The notes: generated by a model not told the origin, from the sequence alone. A stretch of DNA of 64,000 nucleotides from DATHTS01 sp041940425 (GCA_041940425.1 JBGTSF010000012.1:15924-79923); one strand, 5' to 3'; counted from the first letter of the stretch, positions 24,241-32,609 are shown. Made by a program: numbers and translations.

Positions 24241-25742
24241 TAAACGACGCGGTTGATTCCTCTGACTTCCGAAGTAATGCGCGATGAGACGGCTTGCAGA
24301 AATTCGTGCGGCAGACGCGCCCAGTCCGCCGTCATTCCGTCGGTCGAAGTAACGGCGCGGAGCGCGATGGCGCGTTCGTAAGTTCGAAAATCGCCCATTA
24401 CGCCGACCGATTGAATCGGAAGCAGAACGGCGAAGGCTTGCCAGACTTCATCGTAAAGTTTGAAGTTTTTTAATTCTTCGATAAAAATGCGGTCGGCTTT
24501 TTGCAAAAGTGCGACTTTTTCCGGCGTGATGTCGCCCAAAATCCGCACGGCGAGACCGGGACCGGGAAACGGATGACGTTCGAGAATTTCCTGCGGAACA
24601 TTTAAGTCTTTGCCGATACTGCGGACTTCATCCTTAAAAAGTTCTCTGAGCGGTTCGATCAATTTCAGATTCATCTTTTCCGGCAGACCGCCGACGTTGT
24701 GGTGCGTTTTTATCGTTACGGACGCGCCGCGCAGAGAAACCGATTCGATGACATCCGGGTAAAGCGTTCCCTGTACGAGATATTTCACATCGCCGATTCT
24801 CGCTGCTTCCGCATCGAAAACGTCTATAAATTTCGCGCCGATGGCTTTGCGTTTTTGTTCGGGATCGAAAACGTCTTTTAAAACTTCGTAAAACTCTTCG
24901 GATGCGTCAACGCCGACGACATTTAAATGAAGTTTTTCCTTGTAAAGTTTTAGAGTATCTTCAAATTCGTTATGACGAAGCAAGCCGTTATTGACGAAAA
25001 TGCAGGTTTGCCTGTCGCCGATGGCTTCGTGAACCAGAACGGCGGCGACGGTCGAATCAACACCGCCCGAAAGACCGCAGACGACTCTGCCGCTTTCGCC
25101 GACCGTCGCACGAATTTTTTCGATCTCTTCCGCGATAAACTGCTTTGATGTCCAATCGCCGCGGCACTCGCAAATATCGAAAAGAAAATTCCGCAAAATC
25201 TCTTTGCCGAGCGGCGTATGCGCGACTTCCGGGTGGAACTGTACGGCGTAGATTTTTTCCGTTTTATTCTCGATTGCCGTCACGATGTCGCCCGTTTCGG
25301 CGGTTTTGTGAAAGCCTTCGGGCAAACGGACGACCGAATCACCGTGGCTCATCCAAACGTCCAATTCAAACGGCATCTCGGCAAAAAGCTCGGTTTCGCC
25401 GCTCAAAACTTTCAACTTCGCATGCCCGTAACCGCGCTTGTCCGACGGTTCGACTACGCCGTTCAGATCCTTCGCCAGAAGCTGCATCCCGTAACAAATT
25501 CCAAGAATCGGCACGTTGATCTTTTTATAAAAATCAACGGAAACATTCGGCGCGTCCGCTTCATAAACCGAATTCGGTCCGCCCGACAAGATAACGCCTT
25601 TCGGATTTTTACGTAAAATTTCCTCCGTCGAAAGCGTAAACGGATGAATCTCGCAATAAACGCCCTGCTCACGCACCCGCCGCGCGATAAGCTGTGTATA
25701 TTGCGAGCCGAAATCGAGAATAAGTAAAAGTTCGTGTTGCAA
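24198..25742 (-). CDS. guaA: GMP synthase (glutamine-hydrolysing)
   Basis: 514 residues, full length. It converts XMP to GMP using ATP and glutamine, the last step of guanine nucleotide synthesis. The class I amidotransferase domain has Cys83 in ILGICYGMQLL and the His/Glu pair in VQFHPEV; the ATP pyrophosphatase domain begins with the P-loop GLSGGVDSTVAAVL (about 225-238); the C-terminal dimerisation domain ends SSKPPSTIEWE. The extreme C-terminus is encoded by the right copy of the 44-bp repeat. Confidence 0.98.
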   Translation of the reverse strand: MQHELLLILDFGSQYTQLIARRVREQGVYCEIHPFTLSTEEILRKNPKGVILSGGPNSVYEADAPNVSVDFYKKINVPILGICYGMQLLAKDLNGVVEPSDKRGYGHAKLKVLSGETELFAEMPFELDVWMSHGDSVVRLPEGFHKTAETGDIVTAIENKTEKIYAVQFHPEVAHTPLGKEILRNFLFDICECRGDWTSKQFIAEEIEKIRATVGESGRVVCGLSGGVDSTVAAVLVHEAIGDRQTCIFVNNGLLRHNEFEDTLKLYKEKLHLNVVGVDASEEFYEVLKDVFDPEQKRKAIGAKFIDVFDAEAARIGDVKYLVQGTLYPDVIESVSLRGASVTIKTHHNVGGLPEKMNLKLIEPLRELFKDEVRSIGKDLNVPQEILERHPFPGPGLAVRILGDITPEKVALLQKADRIFIEELKNFKLYDEVWQAFAVLLPIQSVGVMGDFRTYERAIALRAVTSTDGMTADWARLPHEFLQAVSSRITSEVRGINRVVYDISSKPPSTIEWE

Positions 25743-25843
25743 AATAAAATCTCTCCCGCGTTTAATAAAGGAAAGATTATAACGCGCGACGGAATATGTG
25801 AAAAATCCGGTGGTGAAATTCCTGAAGTTTTACCCGGCAAATA

Positions 25844-25886
25844 AAAAAAGGGAGCGTGAATTTTGATAAATTCACGCCCCCTTTTT
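25844..25886 (-). terminator. Rho-independent terminator
   Basis: GGGAGCGTGAATTT pairs with AAATTCACGCCCCC across a 4-nt loop (one mismatch). On the minus strand a T-run follows. It terminates the lipoprotein transcript (25925-26494) upstream of the guaA promoter region. Confidence 0.85.
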
Positions 25887-25924
25887 GCTGTCGTCGGTGA
25901 ATAGCTTAAATGCGGTTTTGAAAA

Positions 25925-26494
25925 TCAAAACCTTTTATCCGATTCCGGCGATGTTTCGTCCATTTTCGGAAAAGTGATCTTCCATTCGCCGTCTTCTTTG
26001 ACAAAATCCATCGTTTTCCATTTGCCCTGCGCGTCCGGGTATTCGAGTGTCGCGCGATTCCCGTTGATCTTTTCATTGCGCGACTCATCGGTTGCCGCCT
26101 GCGGCGTTTCCGTCATCTGCAGTAAAGCCTTGTCAATCGGCTCGCCGGGTTCGCTCATAACGCTGAAAAATTCGAGCGCGTCTTTTGACAGCACGCGCTT
26201 TAAACCTTCGATGTCTTTTTTCTGACGTGCGGCGTAAGCGAATTTATAGACTTCGGTCGGCGTTCCAAGCGAGCCGTCTATCGGCGAATCTTTGTTCTCC
26301 GTTTTGGTGATTTCCGACTGATTTGTATCGGCGGCAGCCGCATTTTTATTTTCCGTCTGCGCCGTGTTTGCCGCCGTCCGATTGACCGGCGAATTCGCGC
26401 TGTTGCTGTTGGTCGAGTCCGATTGGCAAGCCGCCGCGCATCCGAAGATGAACAACACCGCCGTTTTCAAAATCAAATTGTTCGTAATTTTCAT
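25925..26494 (-). CDS. Putative lipoprotein with a C-terminal DUF4878/SnoaL-like region
   Basis: 189 residues. The N-terminal hydrophobic segment ends FGCAAACQSD, which offers a lipobox cysteine, and is followed by an Asn/Ala/Thr-rich linker (about 25-75) typical of surface-tethered lipoproteins. Residues about 80-180 (PTEVYKFAYAARQKKDIEGL; DALEFFSVM; ATLEYPDAQGKWKTMDFVKE; WKITFPKM) look like a small NTF2-type fold resembling DUF4878 lipoproteins. The function is unknown. It stands alone with its own terminator. Confidence 0.75.
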   Translation of the reverse strand: MKITNNLILKTAVLFIFGCAAACQSDSTNSNSANSPVNRTAANTAQTENKNAAAADTNQSEITKTENKDSPIDGSLGTPTEVYKFAYAARQKKDIEGLKRVLSKDALEFFSVMSEPGEPIDKALLQMTETPQAATDESRNEKINGNRATLEYPDAQGKWKTMDFVKEDGEWKITFPKMDETSPESDKRF

Positions 26495-26651
26495 AAATTT
26501 TGTTTTTCCGTTGTAATTTTCTTAAATTAAAATTCTGCGCCGCCGCAGTTTCGACGGCTTGATAAATAAAATCTACGCTTGATTTTCAAAAATTACACCA
26601 CCCATTCGGGTAGATATTTAAGAAAGGAAAAAAGGAAATCGCGGTGTTTTT

Positions 26652-26692
26652 GTAATAAAGAAAGTCCGTCCGGCAAATGCGAACAGACTTTC
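26652..26692 (-). terminator. Terminator downstream of the mini-pilin gene
   Basis: GAAAGTCCGTCCG (26660-26672) and CGAACAGACTTTC (26680-26692) form a stem with two mismatches. On the minus strand it is followed by TTTATTAC. It ends the transcript carrying the 31-codon prepilin-like gene. Confidence 0.7.
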
Positions 26693-26714
26693 GATTAATG
26701 AATGAAATTATTTA

Positions 26715-26810
26715 TTATTGCACCGCCGGAAGAAACACAACGGTAAGCGTTGCGAGAATCGCCATTACGCTCAAAACTTCGATCAAGGTAAAACCTTTCG
26801 TGTTTTTCAT
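26715..26810 (-). CDS. 31-residue prepilin-like peptide (type IV pilin signal and N-terminal helix only)
   Basis: From the ATG at 26810, preceded by a strong ribosome site (AGGAGGACAAAAGAG), the minus strand encodes MKNTKGFTLIEVLSVMAILA and eleven more residues ending PAVQ before TAA. This is a textbook class III signal: a basic leader, Gly6 before the processing site, Phe7 at +1, Glu11 at +5, then a hydrophobic helix. A pilin would continue with a globular domain of roughly 100 residues; here there is none, and the downstream terminator shows the gene is meant to end here or was cut precisely. A prepilin peptidase could process it. It may be a minor pseudopilin-like membrane peptide, or a truncated pilin gene. 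Confidence 0.72.
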   Translation of the reverse strand: MKNTKGFTLIEVLSVMAILATLTVVFLPAVQ

Positions 26811-26842
26811 CTCTTTTGTCCTCCTATTCTTAAATTTTTACT

Positions 26843-26903
26843 TCGCCGAAAACGGTTTTTCCCCTTCCGGCGATTTAGTTATAAAAAAAAATCGGAACGA
26901 TTT
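26843..26903 (-). promoter_or_regulatory. Small terminator and leader hairpin between the 67-residue gene and the mini-pilin gene
   Basis: On the minus strand AAATCG-TTC-CGATTT followed by nine T (about 26882-26903) looks like a compact terminator for the upstream gene. A further stem of the type CGCCGGAA...TTTTCGGCG (about 26848-26876) would lie in the mini-pilin leader. This suggests the mini-pilin has a separate or attenuated transcript. Confidence 0.45.
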
Positions 26904-26941
26904 CCCCCGCCGCTTGGCTGGTTAAAAATTTTTTCCGTTTT

Positions 26942-27145
26942 TTAGCTGACCGCCGCCGCGTCAATCGAAGCGATCAGAACGACCGCTTTGCCGAACATCT
27001 GACTGCGCATTTCGATTGCTTCTTCGCCGACAACTTTCGTCACGATTCCGGCAATCGTCTGCCCTTTGACGTAAACCGTCAAACCGCGTTTTTCGTTTTG
27101 ACTCGTTTCAAAAATTTCCTTGAATAATTCGAATTTGTTTTCCAT
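26942..27145 (-). CDS. Small protein of unknown function (67 residues)
   Basis: Starts at an ATG with the ribosome site CGGAGGAAAT. The N-terminal third is helical (MENKFELFKEIFETSQNEKR) and the rest looks like a compact set of beta strands (GLTVYVKGQTIAGIVTKVVG; EAIEMRSQMFGKAVVLIASI). The pattern of a Gly-led strand pair and a terminal hydrophobic strand is reminiscent of LSm or other small barrel folds, but I cannot assign it. It follows the C70-like peptidase gene by 44 nt on the same strand and is probably co-transcribed. Confidence 0.7.
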   Translation of the reverse strand: MENKFELFKEIFETSQNEKRGLTVYVKGQTIAGIVTKVVGEEAIEMRSQMFGKAVVLIASIDAAAVS

Positions 27146-27189
27146 ATTTCCTCCGAAGTTATCTTACGCGTTATTTCCCGTTTTTTGCT

Positions 27190-27696
27190 TTATCTCCAAT
27201 ACATCACGCTGGCATCGCAGTTTTTCCAGACGTTGCCGCGGGCGTTGAGCCAGAGTATCGTGCCGTTCGTTTCTTCGAGCGAAAAATTTTTCCACGGATT
27301 GATATATTTGATCTTTCCCTGATCGGGATCGCATCCCGTGATGACGATAACGTGGTCGCAGGATTGATACCAGCGTCCGGCGATCCAGACCGGACCGTAG
27401 GTTTTTAAAACCTGCTGGAGATATTCGGCGTAAATTTCGCCGTCGCCCGCGCAGATCATTCCGAGCATCCGCGCCGTTTCGCGGCATTCGTATGTCGCAA
27501 TGCCGTTGGCGGTCATATAATCCGACCAGAGATTCGGCGAACGGTCTATCAAACCGCAAATCTGCGCGGGGTTTTTCGAACGGTCGCCGCAGTCGTATTT
27601 CCATTGGAACATCATTTCAAAACAACTCAGCCAGCAGTTTGTCCCTTTATCCTGTCTGAGCGGTTTCACGGCAGGTGAAACCTTATACATCGCCAT
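27190..27696 (-). CDS. Papain-like cysteine peptidase, C70 (AvrRpt2)-like
   Basis: 168 residues. The nucleophile region KGTNCWLSCFEMMFQW places Cys21 after an oxyanion-type residue and before the helix. His115 follows in CDHVIVITGCDPDQG, and Asn133 in KYINPWKNF could complete the triad. The Gly-x-Cys-Trp-x-x-Cys and INPW features recall bacterial papain-like proteins of the C70/C39 group. There is no signal peptide, so it acts in the cytoplasm or is exported by another route. Nine cysteines in total is high for a cytoplasmic protein. Strong ribosome site (TTAGGAGGAATTATTTT). The start may be the third codon (MYKVSPAV). It is the first gene of a small locus with the 67-residue protein and the mini-pilin. 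Confidence 0.78.
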   Translation of the reverse strand: MAMYKVSPAVKPLRQDKGTNCWLSCFEMMFQWKYDCGDRSKNPAQICGLIDRSPNLWSDYMTANGIATYECRETARMLGMICAGDGEIYAEYLQQVLKTYGPVWIAGRWYQSCDHVIVITGCDPDQGKIKYINPWKNFSLEETNGTILWLNARGNVWKNCDASVMYWR

Positions 27697-27771
27697 AAAA
27701 TAATTCCTCCTAAAATTGGTTTACCAGCCGGAAAATTTTCTGAAATTTTACCGACCGATCGCTACAATAAT

Positions 27772-27815
27772 TTCCGCCAAAATAAAAAACACCAGCCGTT
27801 TGGCTAGTGTTCGGA
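27772..27815 (-). terminator. Rho-independent terminator after the two-component operon
   Basis: Read on minus, AACACTAGCC-AAAC-GGCTGGTGTT is followed by TTTTATTTT. It lies between the response regulator gene and the cysteine peptidase gene and separates the two transcripts. Confidence 0.85.
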
Positions 27816-27827
27816 AAAGTAGAAGAA

Positions 27828-27919
27828 AAACAGCCGCAAAAAAGCGCAAAAAACTCAAAAAGAAATAAATTTTTTTTAGATCTCTTTTTTGTAAATTTTG
27901 CGCTTTTTTGCGGCTGTTT
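27828..27919. repeat. Perfect 24-bp inverted repeat with 44-nt loop
   Basis: AAACAGCCGCAAAAAAGCGC plus AAAA (27828-27851) is exactly reverse-complemented at 27896-27919. It directly follows the response regulator gene and precedes the canonical terminator at 27772-27815, so the operon end carries two stacked structures. Confidence 0.92.
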
Positions 27920-27946
27920 CGTTTTATTCCAAACTCGCGTTATCCA

Positions 27947-28597
27947 TTAAACGATGCGGTTTTTTAACGCTTTGGCGACCGCTTCCGATTTTGAATGGAC
28001 TTGCAGTTTATCGTAAATATTCTGCATATGAAATTTTATCGTGCTGTATTTTACGCCCAATTCTTCGGCGGCGGTCGTGTAGTTATGCCCTTCGACGATG
28101 AGTTTTAAAAGGCGCGTTTCGTGCGGCGTTAAATCATAATCAACGCGCTCTGGCGGGCGAATATCCCGAAATAAGCTGATGACGCGCGACGCGACTTCCG
28201 GCGACATCGGCGCGCCGCCCGTCAAGGCTTCGCGGATATTTTCCAGAAGCCGCGTCGGCGGCGTTCTTTTAAGCAGATAACCGCACGCGCCGGCGCAGAG
28301 CGCGTCGAAAATCCGGTCGTCGTCATCGTAAACCGTGAGCATCAGGATCAGCATTTCGGGATACAACTGCTTGATGCGTTTGATGCCCTCGATGCCGTCC
28401 ATTCCCGGCAAGCCGATGTCGGACAAAACAACGTCCGGTTTTTCGTGTCTTAATCGCGCAAGAGCTTCTTCCATCGAACGGTAACTGCCCGAACAGGTAA
28501 AGCCGGGCGTAAAATTGATCAGCGTCGAAAAGCCTTCGCGCAGTTCGCGCTGGTCTTCGATGATCGCCACTTTTGTAACTTCCAGAGAGTTTTCCAT
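27947..28597 (-). CDS. NarL/LuxR-type response regulator
   Basis: 216 residues. The N-terminal receiver has acidic residues Glu14-Asp15 and the phospho-acceptor Asp60 (VVLSDIGLPGMDGIEG), with the conserved Lys in the late YLLKRTPPTRLL segment. The C-terminal GerE-type helix-turn-helix reads TPHETRLLKLIVEGHNYTTA and LGVKYSTIKFHMQNIYDKL. It is the transcriptional output of the sensor kinase at 29149-32460; between the two lies a Y1-transposase-like gene with only 4 and 7 nt spacing (by the longer reading of that gene), so all three form one operon. Confidence 0.93.
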   Translation of the reverse strand: MENSLEVTKVAIIEDQRELREGFSTLINFTPGFTCSGSYRSMEEALARLRHEKPDVVLSDIGLPGMDGIEGIKRIKQLYPEMLILMLTVYDDDDRIFDALCAGACGYLLKRTPPTRLLENIREALTGGAPMSPEVASRVISLFRDIRPPERVDYDLTPHETRLLKLIVEGHNYTTAAEELGVKYSTIKFHMQNIYDKLQVHSKSEAVAKALKNRIV

Positions 28598-28601
28598 AAT
28601 C

Positions 28602-29141
28602 TTAAAAAACCTTGCCCGACCCGATGCTCTGCCACGAGTGCGAAAAATTGTCTTCCCGTTTTTCGAGCCGCGTCTGCCGCCGAATATAACTTTTAATATG
28701 CTCGATCTGCGAAAGACTGACGGTAAAGGCTTCGTATTCTTCGCGCCAAACGAAATTTTTTACGCCAAGCCTGCGCCGCAGGAAAGTTTTTGAAACCAGT
28801 TTTAATTCGCTGACAAAGTTCGCCGGAGCGCGCGTCTGCTGTAAGCCGACCAAAATATAAAGCCGGTTGTTTGCGGCGGCGATTGCCAGAAGCGTTCCGC
28901 CCGTCGCCCGCATAAAACCGGCAATGTATTTTTTAAATCGCGCGCGTTTTTCACCGGAAATTTTTTCGCCGCTCATCTGCAAAACGATATGAAAATACAA
29001 ATCGGACTTTTGCCTTTGTTTTTCCAGCAAAAATTTGAGCGGCGCGGTGCTGACAATCGTCGTCATCTGATCAATCGAAATCTGCATAACGGCTTGCTTC
29101 TCCCCAAAAAATTTAAATCCTTTAAGATTTAGTTTTTCCAA
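28602..29141 (-). CDS. Y1/IS200-type transposase-like protein with lost HUH motif, inside a two-component operon
   Basis: 179 residues from a TTG at 29141, or 161 from the ATG at 29087, which has the better ribosome site (GGGGAGAAG). The protein follows the Y1_Tnp layout: an opening strand (YFHIVLQMSG), a helix (ARFKKYIAGFMRATGG), then LLAIAAANNRLYILVGLQQT. In true Y1 enzymes that last place reads PDHVHLLV, whose two histidines bind metal; here they are Arg93 and Tyr95. After it come the conserved SELKLVSKTFLRR helix, the FVWREEYEAFTVSLSQ strand-turn, and IKSYIRRQTR with the would-be nucleophile Tyr152. It is thus probably unable to cleave DNA by the usual mechanism but may still bind hairpin DNA or RNA. 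Tight operon spacing on both sides argues for a recruited function rather than a passing insertion. Confidence 0.78.
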   Translation of the reverse strand: MEKLNLKGFKFFGEKQAVMQISIDQMTTIVSTAPLKFLLEKQRQKSDLYFHIVLQMSGEKISGEKRARFKKYIAGFMRATGGTLLAIAAANNRLYILVGLQQTRAPANFVSELKLVSKTFLRRRLGVKNFVWREEYEAFTVSLSQIEHIKSYIRRQTRLEKREDNFSHSWQSIGSGKVF

Positions 29142-29148
29142 ACCGTTT

Positions 29149-32100
29149 TCATATTACGCCGCTTCCGTTACCGTTTTCCCCGCCCGTTCGGCTAGTAAAA
29201 TTATTTTCGCTGGCATCCGGGCTCAGAGGAAGTTCCAAAAGAACGGTCGTGCCGTCGCCAGGCGAAGAAATGATCGCGCATTTGCCGCCGAGTTCGCGCC
29301 CGCGCCGTTCGATGTTGTGCAAGCCGTTGCCGCCCATTCCGGGAATATAACTGTCGTGCAGAAATTTTTCGCGGTCAAATCCGCGCCCGTTATCGCTGAT
29401 CTTTAAATGCAGACGGTCGCCGAAAATTTCGAGAGAAACTTCCGCAACCGTCGCTTCGGAATGCTTAATGATATTGTTGATACTTTCTTTATAGATCGCA
29501 AAAATCTCGCGCCGGAGATTCGCGCCCAAACCGAGTTTGCTTTCAATCGCGGGCGCGACAAATTCGAATTTTATTTTTTTCGCCGTGAGAACGTCCGCCG
29601 CAAAACGCCGCATTCTCTGCACGAGATCGCGCAAATTGTCCTTGCGCGGATTGATCGCCCAGACTATATCCGACATCGTTTCGACAAGTTCGTTTGAAAT
29701 ATTCGTGATGCTTTCGAGTGGTTGTTGTTTTATTTGCGGTTCCGCCGGTTGACTTCGGGCGACTTCCGACAAAACGGCGATCTGCGTCAAACTCGCGCCG
29801 ATGTCGTCGTGCAGATCGGTGGCGATGCGCGTCCGCACCCGTTCGAGTTCGGCAAGGCGTTCTTCCTTACTGCGCCGGAGCGCGGCGAGCGCGGATTTGA
29901 CCTGATTCGTTTTGGAAACGCGGTAACGGTCGAGCGAAAAAATTGCCGCGAGCAAAATCAGAATCATCAGAGAAATAAACCACCACGCGCGATAAAACGG
30001 CGGATTTATTTTGAAATTTACAACCGCCGGATTTTCGCTCGATTGTCCGTATTCATTGACGGCGCGAACTAAAAAGCGATAAGAATCGGGCGCGAGATTC
30101 GCAAAATTTACGCGCCGCTCGGCGGTCGGCTCGCTCCAATCTGCGTTTTCCGCGCCTTCGAGTTTGTATTGATAACGCAGATTATTGCCGACACTCAAAA
30201 ACTGAATCTGCAAATTGTTTTGATCCGCCGGAACTTCGATTTGAGTGATTTCCTTCTGTCCGAATTCCGAAACCGTGTAGTGATTTCCGGCGATTGACAG
30301 CCCGCCGATCCAAATTTCCGGCGCGGCGTTTTGCGCGTTTTTCGTTTCGGGAACGAGCTTTGAAACACCGTCCGATGTGCCGAACCAGAGATTGCCGTCG
30401 CGGTCGCGGAACGAAGTGGTCAAAAAATCCGATGCCAAACCGTCGGCGGTCGTCAGATGCTTTATGTTTCCAGTTTCCGGCGAGATCCGGCTGATGCCGC
30501 GCACCGTTCCGGCGTAAATATTTCCCTGCGCGTCACCGATCAGAGTGCGGACGTTGTTGCTCGATAAACCTTCGGCGGTCGTGTATTTTACAAATTCCAA
30601 TTTTTCCGCTTCGAGATTATCGGCGCGGGCGACACCGCCGCCGGATGAACCGATCCAGAGGCGATTTTTTTCGTCAATATAAAGTCCGAAGACGCTGTTC
30701 TGCGGCAGATTTTCCGCGTTTGAAAAATTCGTAAATTTTCCGTTTGAAAATTTCGCTAATCCACCGCCGTAAAAACCGAACCAGAGATTTCCCGCCTTAT
30801 CTTCGGCAAAAGAAACCGCCGCCTGCCCTTTCGGAAAACCGTCCGCTCCGGTAAAAGTTCGAAATTCCCGCGTTTGCGGATCGTATCGCGTCAAGCCGCT
30901 CATCTCCGCCGTGCCGCGCGTGCTGAACCAGAGGTTTCCTTTCGAATCCTGAAAAGCGCAGTAAAGCGAATCGCTTTTCAAGCCGTCCTGAGCCGAATAA
31001 ATTTTTAAAGGATTTTGATTGCTTAATATTTTTGAATCCGAATTTCCCGGAAAACGATAGAGACCGTTATCAGCCAAAGCCCACCAATCGCCGTTCGCAT
31101 CAATCAGCCCGCCATTCGAAGTCCAGAGAATCGTTGCCGATTCGGGCATTTTCAATTTCGCGGTTTCGATCCCGTTTTCCGTAATCTTGCTGACGCGCCA
31201 ATCGCCGCCGTGAATGATGTAAACGCTGCCGTCCGCGCTCTGCGCGATTCGCTGAATATTCGTCCGAAAAAGTCCGTCAACCGTGCCGTAACTCGTCAGA
31301 CCGTTTCTCGAAAATTTCAACGCGCCGCTCGTCCCGACCCACAGATCGCCGTTCGCGTCTTCGGCAAATTTTTCCGTCCATTCGGGAAAACCGCCTGTAT
31401 CGCGCAAGCGGCGGTAATTTTCGCCTTCGATGACGTATAAATCCTCACGCGCCGCGATCCAGATTTTTTTGTCCGAAGATATAAAAACTCCGCTGATCTG
31501 CGTGTCCCGCAAAGATCCCGTCCGAGATTCCGCCTGTTTTAATCCGAGCATCACGCCCGGCTTTTCTGGCAGGGAAATCATCCCCGAAGATTCGAGAAAT
31601 TCTTCTTTGATAGTGAACGGACGCGAGCTTAAATTCGGCAAACTCTCGATTTCCGAAAGCGGTTCGGGATAAAAAACGAATATGCCGCCTTTATATGTGA
31701 ACCAAACTCTGCTCTTTTCGTCGGCGCGTATCATGTCCGTTCCCGAATAAGCGGATTGATACTCGACCGGATAAAAAACGATCTTTCCGTTCGGAAGCCG
31801 CCGCGCGACTCCGGCAAAACAAACGATCCACAAACTCCCGTCGGCAGTTTCCGCAATCGAAGCCGCCGCCGGATTTTCACGATTTCCCCGCGCCTGTGCG
31901 CCGAGTTCGATTTTTTGAACATTGACCGCGCCGTTTTCCGCGATCAGATAAAATTCGCCCAAAACGCCCCACAGACGGTTTTTCGAGTCTTCAAAAATAA
32001 ACGTCGGACCGAAATCGGCTACCTTTTCGGCTTTTAATTTCAAAGGCTCGCCCGCTTTGTAACTCGAATTATCCGCTCTTACCTCATTTGCCCGATTCGG

Positions 32101-32460
32101 ATCTGCGCGGTAAAGCCCTTCAGCCGTCGAAATCCAAAAGCTGCCGTCGCGCGTTTCAAGAAAGTTCCAGATTATAACGCCGCTCGGCTGATCGTTGATG
32201 CGGAAATTAACAAACTCGCGCCCGTCAAACCGCGAAAGCCCGTCGCGCGTCGTAAACCACAGAAATCCGCGCGAATCACGCGAGATACTCGTTACCGCAC
32301 TGCTCGCCAATCCGTCAGCCGTCGTATAATGCTTGAGCGGAAGCTGTTCAGCGTAAAAATTCGTTACGAAAAAAATGACGGCAAAAAAAACAACTGCCGG
32401 AAAATAGGGTTTTTCGATAAATTGTCTGCTGAAAACTATTCGGTTTTTCATTTTAGGCAA
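29149..32460 (-). CDS. Sensor histidine kinase with Reg_prop beta-propellers and Y_Y_Y domain
   Basis: 1103 residues. An N-terminal signal anchor (VVFFAVIFFVTNFYAEQ) leads to a large periplasmic sensor made of repeated propeller blades with DSRGFLWFTTRDGLSRFDG and LWFGTSDGVSKL-type motifs, then a Y_Y_Y immunoglobulin-like domain (NLQIQFLSVGNNLRYQYKLE; YRFLVRAVNEYGQSS), a membrane helix (WFISLMILILLAAIFSL), a HisKA_3 dimerisation helix with the phospho-His in RIATDLHDDIGASLTQ, and an HATPase (ESINNIIKHSEA; ISDNGRGFD; GNGLHNIERRGRELGG). This is the common acidobacterial/Bacteroidota one-piece sensor type, often linked to polysaccharide sensing, though the ligand is unknown here. It is the first gene of the operon with the Y1-like protein and NarL-type regulator. 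Confidence 0.93.
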   Translation of the reverse strand: MPKMKNRIVFSRQFIEKPYFPAVVFFAVIFFVTNFYAEQLPLKHYTTADGLASSAVTSISRDSRGFLWFTTRDGLSRFDGREFVNFRINDQPSGVIIWNFLETRDGSFWISTAEGLYRADPNRANEVRADNSSYKAGEPLKLKAEKVADFGPTFIFEDSKNRLWGVLGEFYLIAENGAVNVQKIELGAQARGNRENPAAASIAETADGSLWIVCFAGVARRLPNGKIVFYPVEYQSAYSGTDMIRADEKSRVWFTYKGGIFVFYPEPLSEIESLPNLSSRPFTIKEEFLESSGMISLPEKPGVMLGLKQAESRTGSLRDTQISGVFISSDKKIWIAAREDLYVIEGENYRRLRDTGGFPEWTEKFAEDANGDLWVGTSGALKFSRNGLTSYGTVDGLFRTNIQRIAQSADGSVYIIHGGDWRVSKITENGIETAKLKMPESATILWTSNGGLIDANGDWWALADNGLYRFPGNSDSKILSNQNPLKIYSAQDGLKSDSLYCAFQDSKGNLWFSTRGTAEMSGLTRYDPQTREFRTFTGADGFPKGQAAVSFAEDKAGNLWFGFYGGGLAKFSNGKFTNFSNAENLPQNSVFGLYIDEKNRLWIGSSGGGVARADNLEAEKLEFVKYTTAEGLSSNNVRTLIGDAQGNIYAGTVRGISRISPETGNIKHLTTADGLASDFLTTSFRDRDGNLWFGTSDGVSKLVPETKNAQNAAPEIWIGGLSIAGNHYTVSEFGQKEITQIEVPADQNNLQIQFLSVGNNLRYQYKLEGAENADWSEPTAERRVNFANLAPDSYRFLVRAVNEYGQSSENPAVVNFKINPPFYRAWWFISLMILILLAAIFSLDRYRVSKTNQVKSALAALRRSKEERLAELERVRTRIATDLHDDIGASLTQIAVLSEVARSQPAEPQIKQQPLESITNISNELVETMSDIVWAINPRKDNLRDLVQRMRRFAADVLTAKKIKFEFVAPAIESKLGLGANLRREIFAIYKESINNIIKHSEATVAEVSLEIFGDRLHLKISDNGRGFDREKFLHDSYIPGMGGNGLHNIERRGRELGGKCAIISSPGDGTTVLLELPLSPDASENNFTSRTGGENGNGSGVI

Positions 32461-32580
32461 ACTTTTGAAATTTCCAAATTATCTTACAACTTTTATTATT
32501 CGGCAATAAATAATTTTCGTCCGCTTTGTAACATAATTTTTTTCGAAAAACCAAACAAAACGAATTCCTTTGCATTCGGC

Positions 32581-32609
32581 TTGACAAGAATTGATAAAAT
32601 ACTTACCCT
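32581..32609 (+). promoter_or_regulatory. Sigma-70-type promoter of tRNA-Asn
   Basis: TTGACA at 32581-32586 and TACCCT 17 nt later (32604-32609), about 28 nt before the tRNA 5' end. The -35 is perfect and the -10 is weak. Confidence 0.55.

Noticed and set aside
28602..29141. An active IS200/IS605 insertion
   Set aside because: The HUH histidines are missing, no terminal hairpins or TnpB gene flank it, and its spacing fits the host operon exactly.
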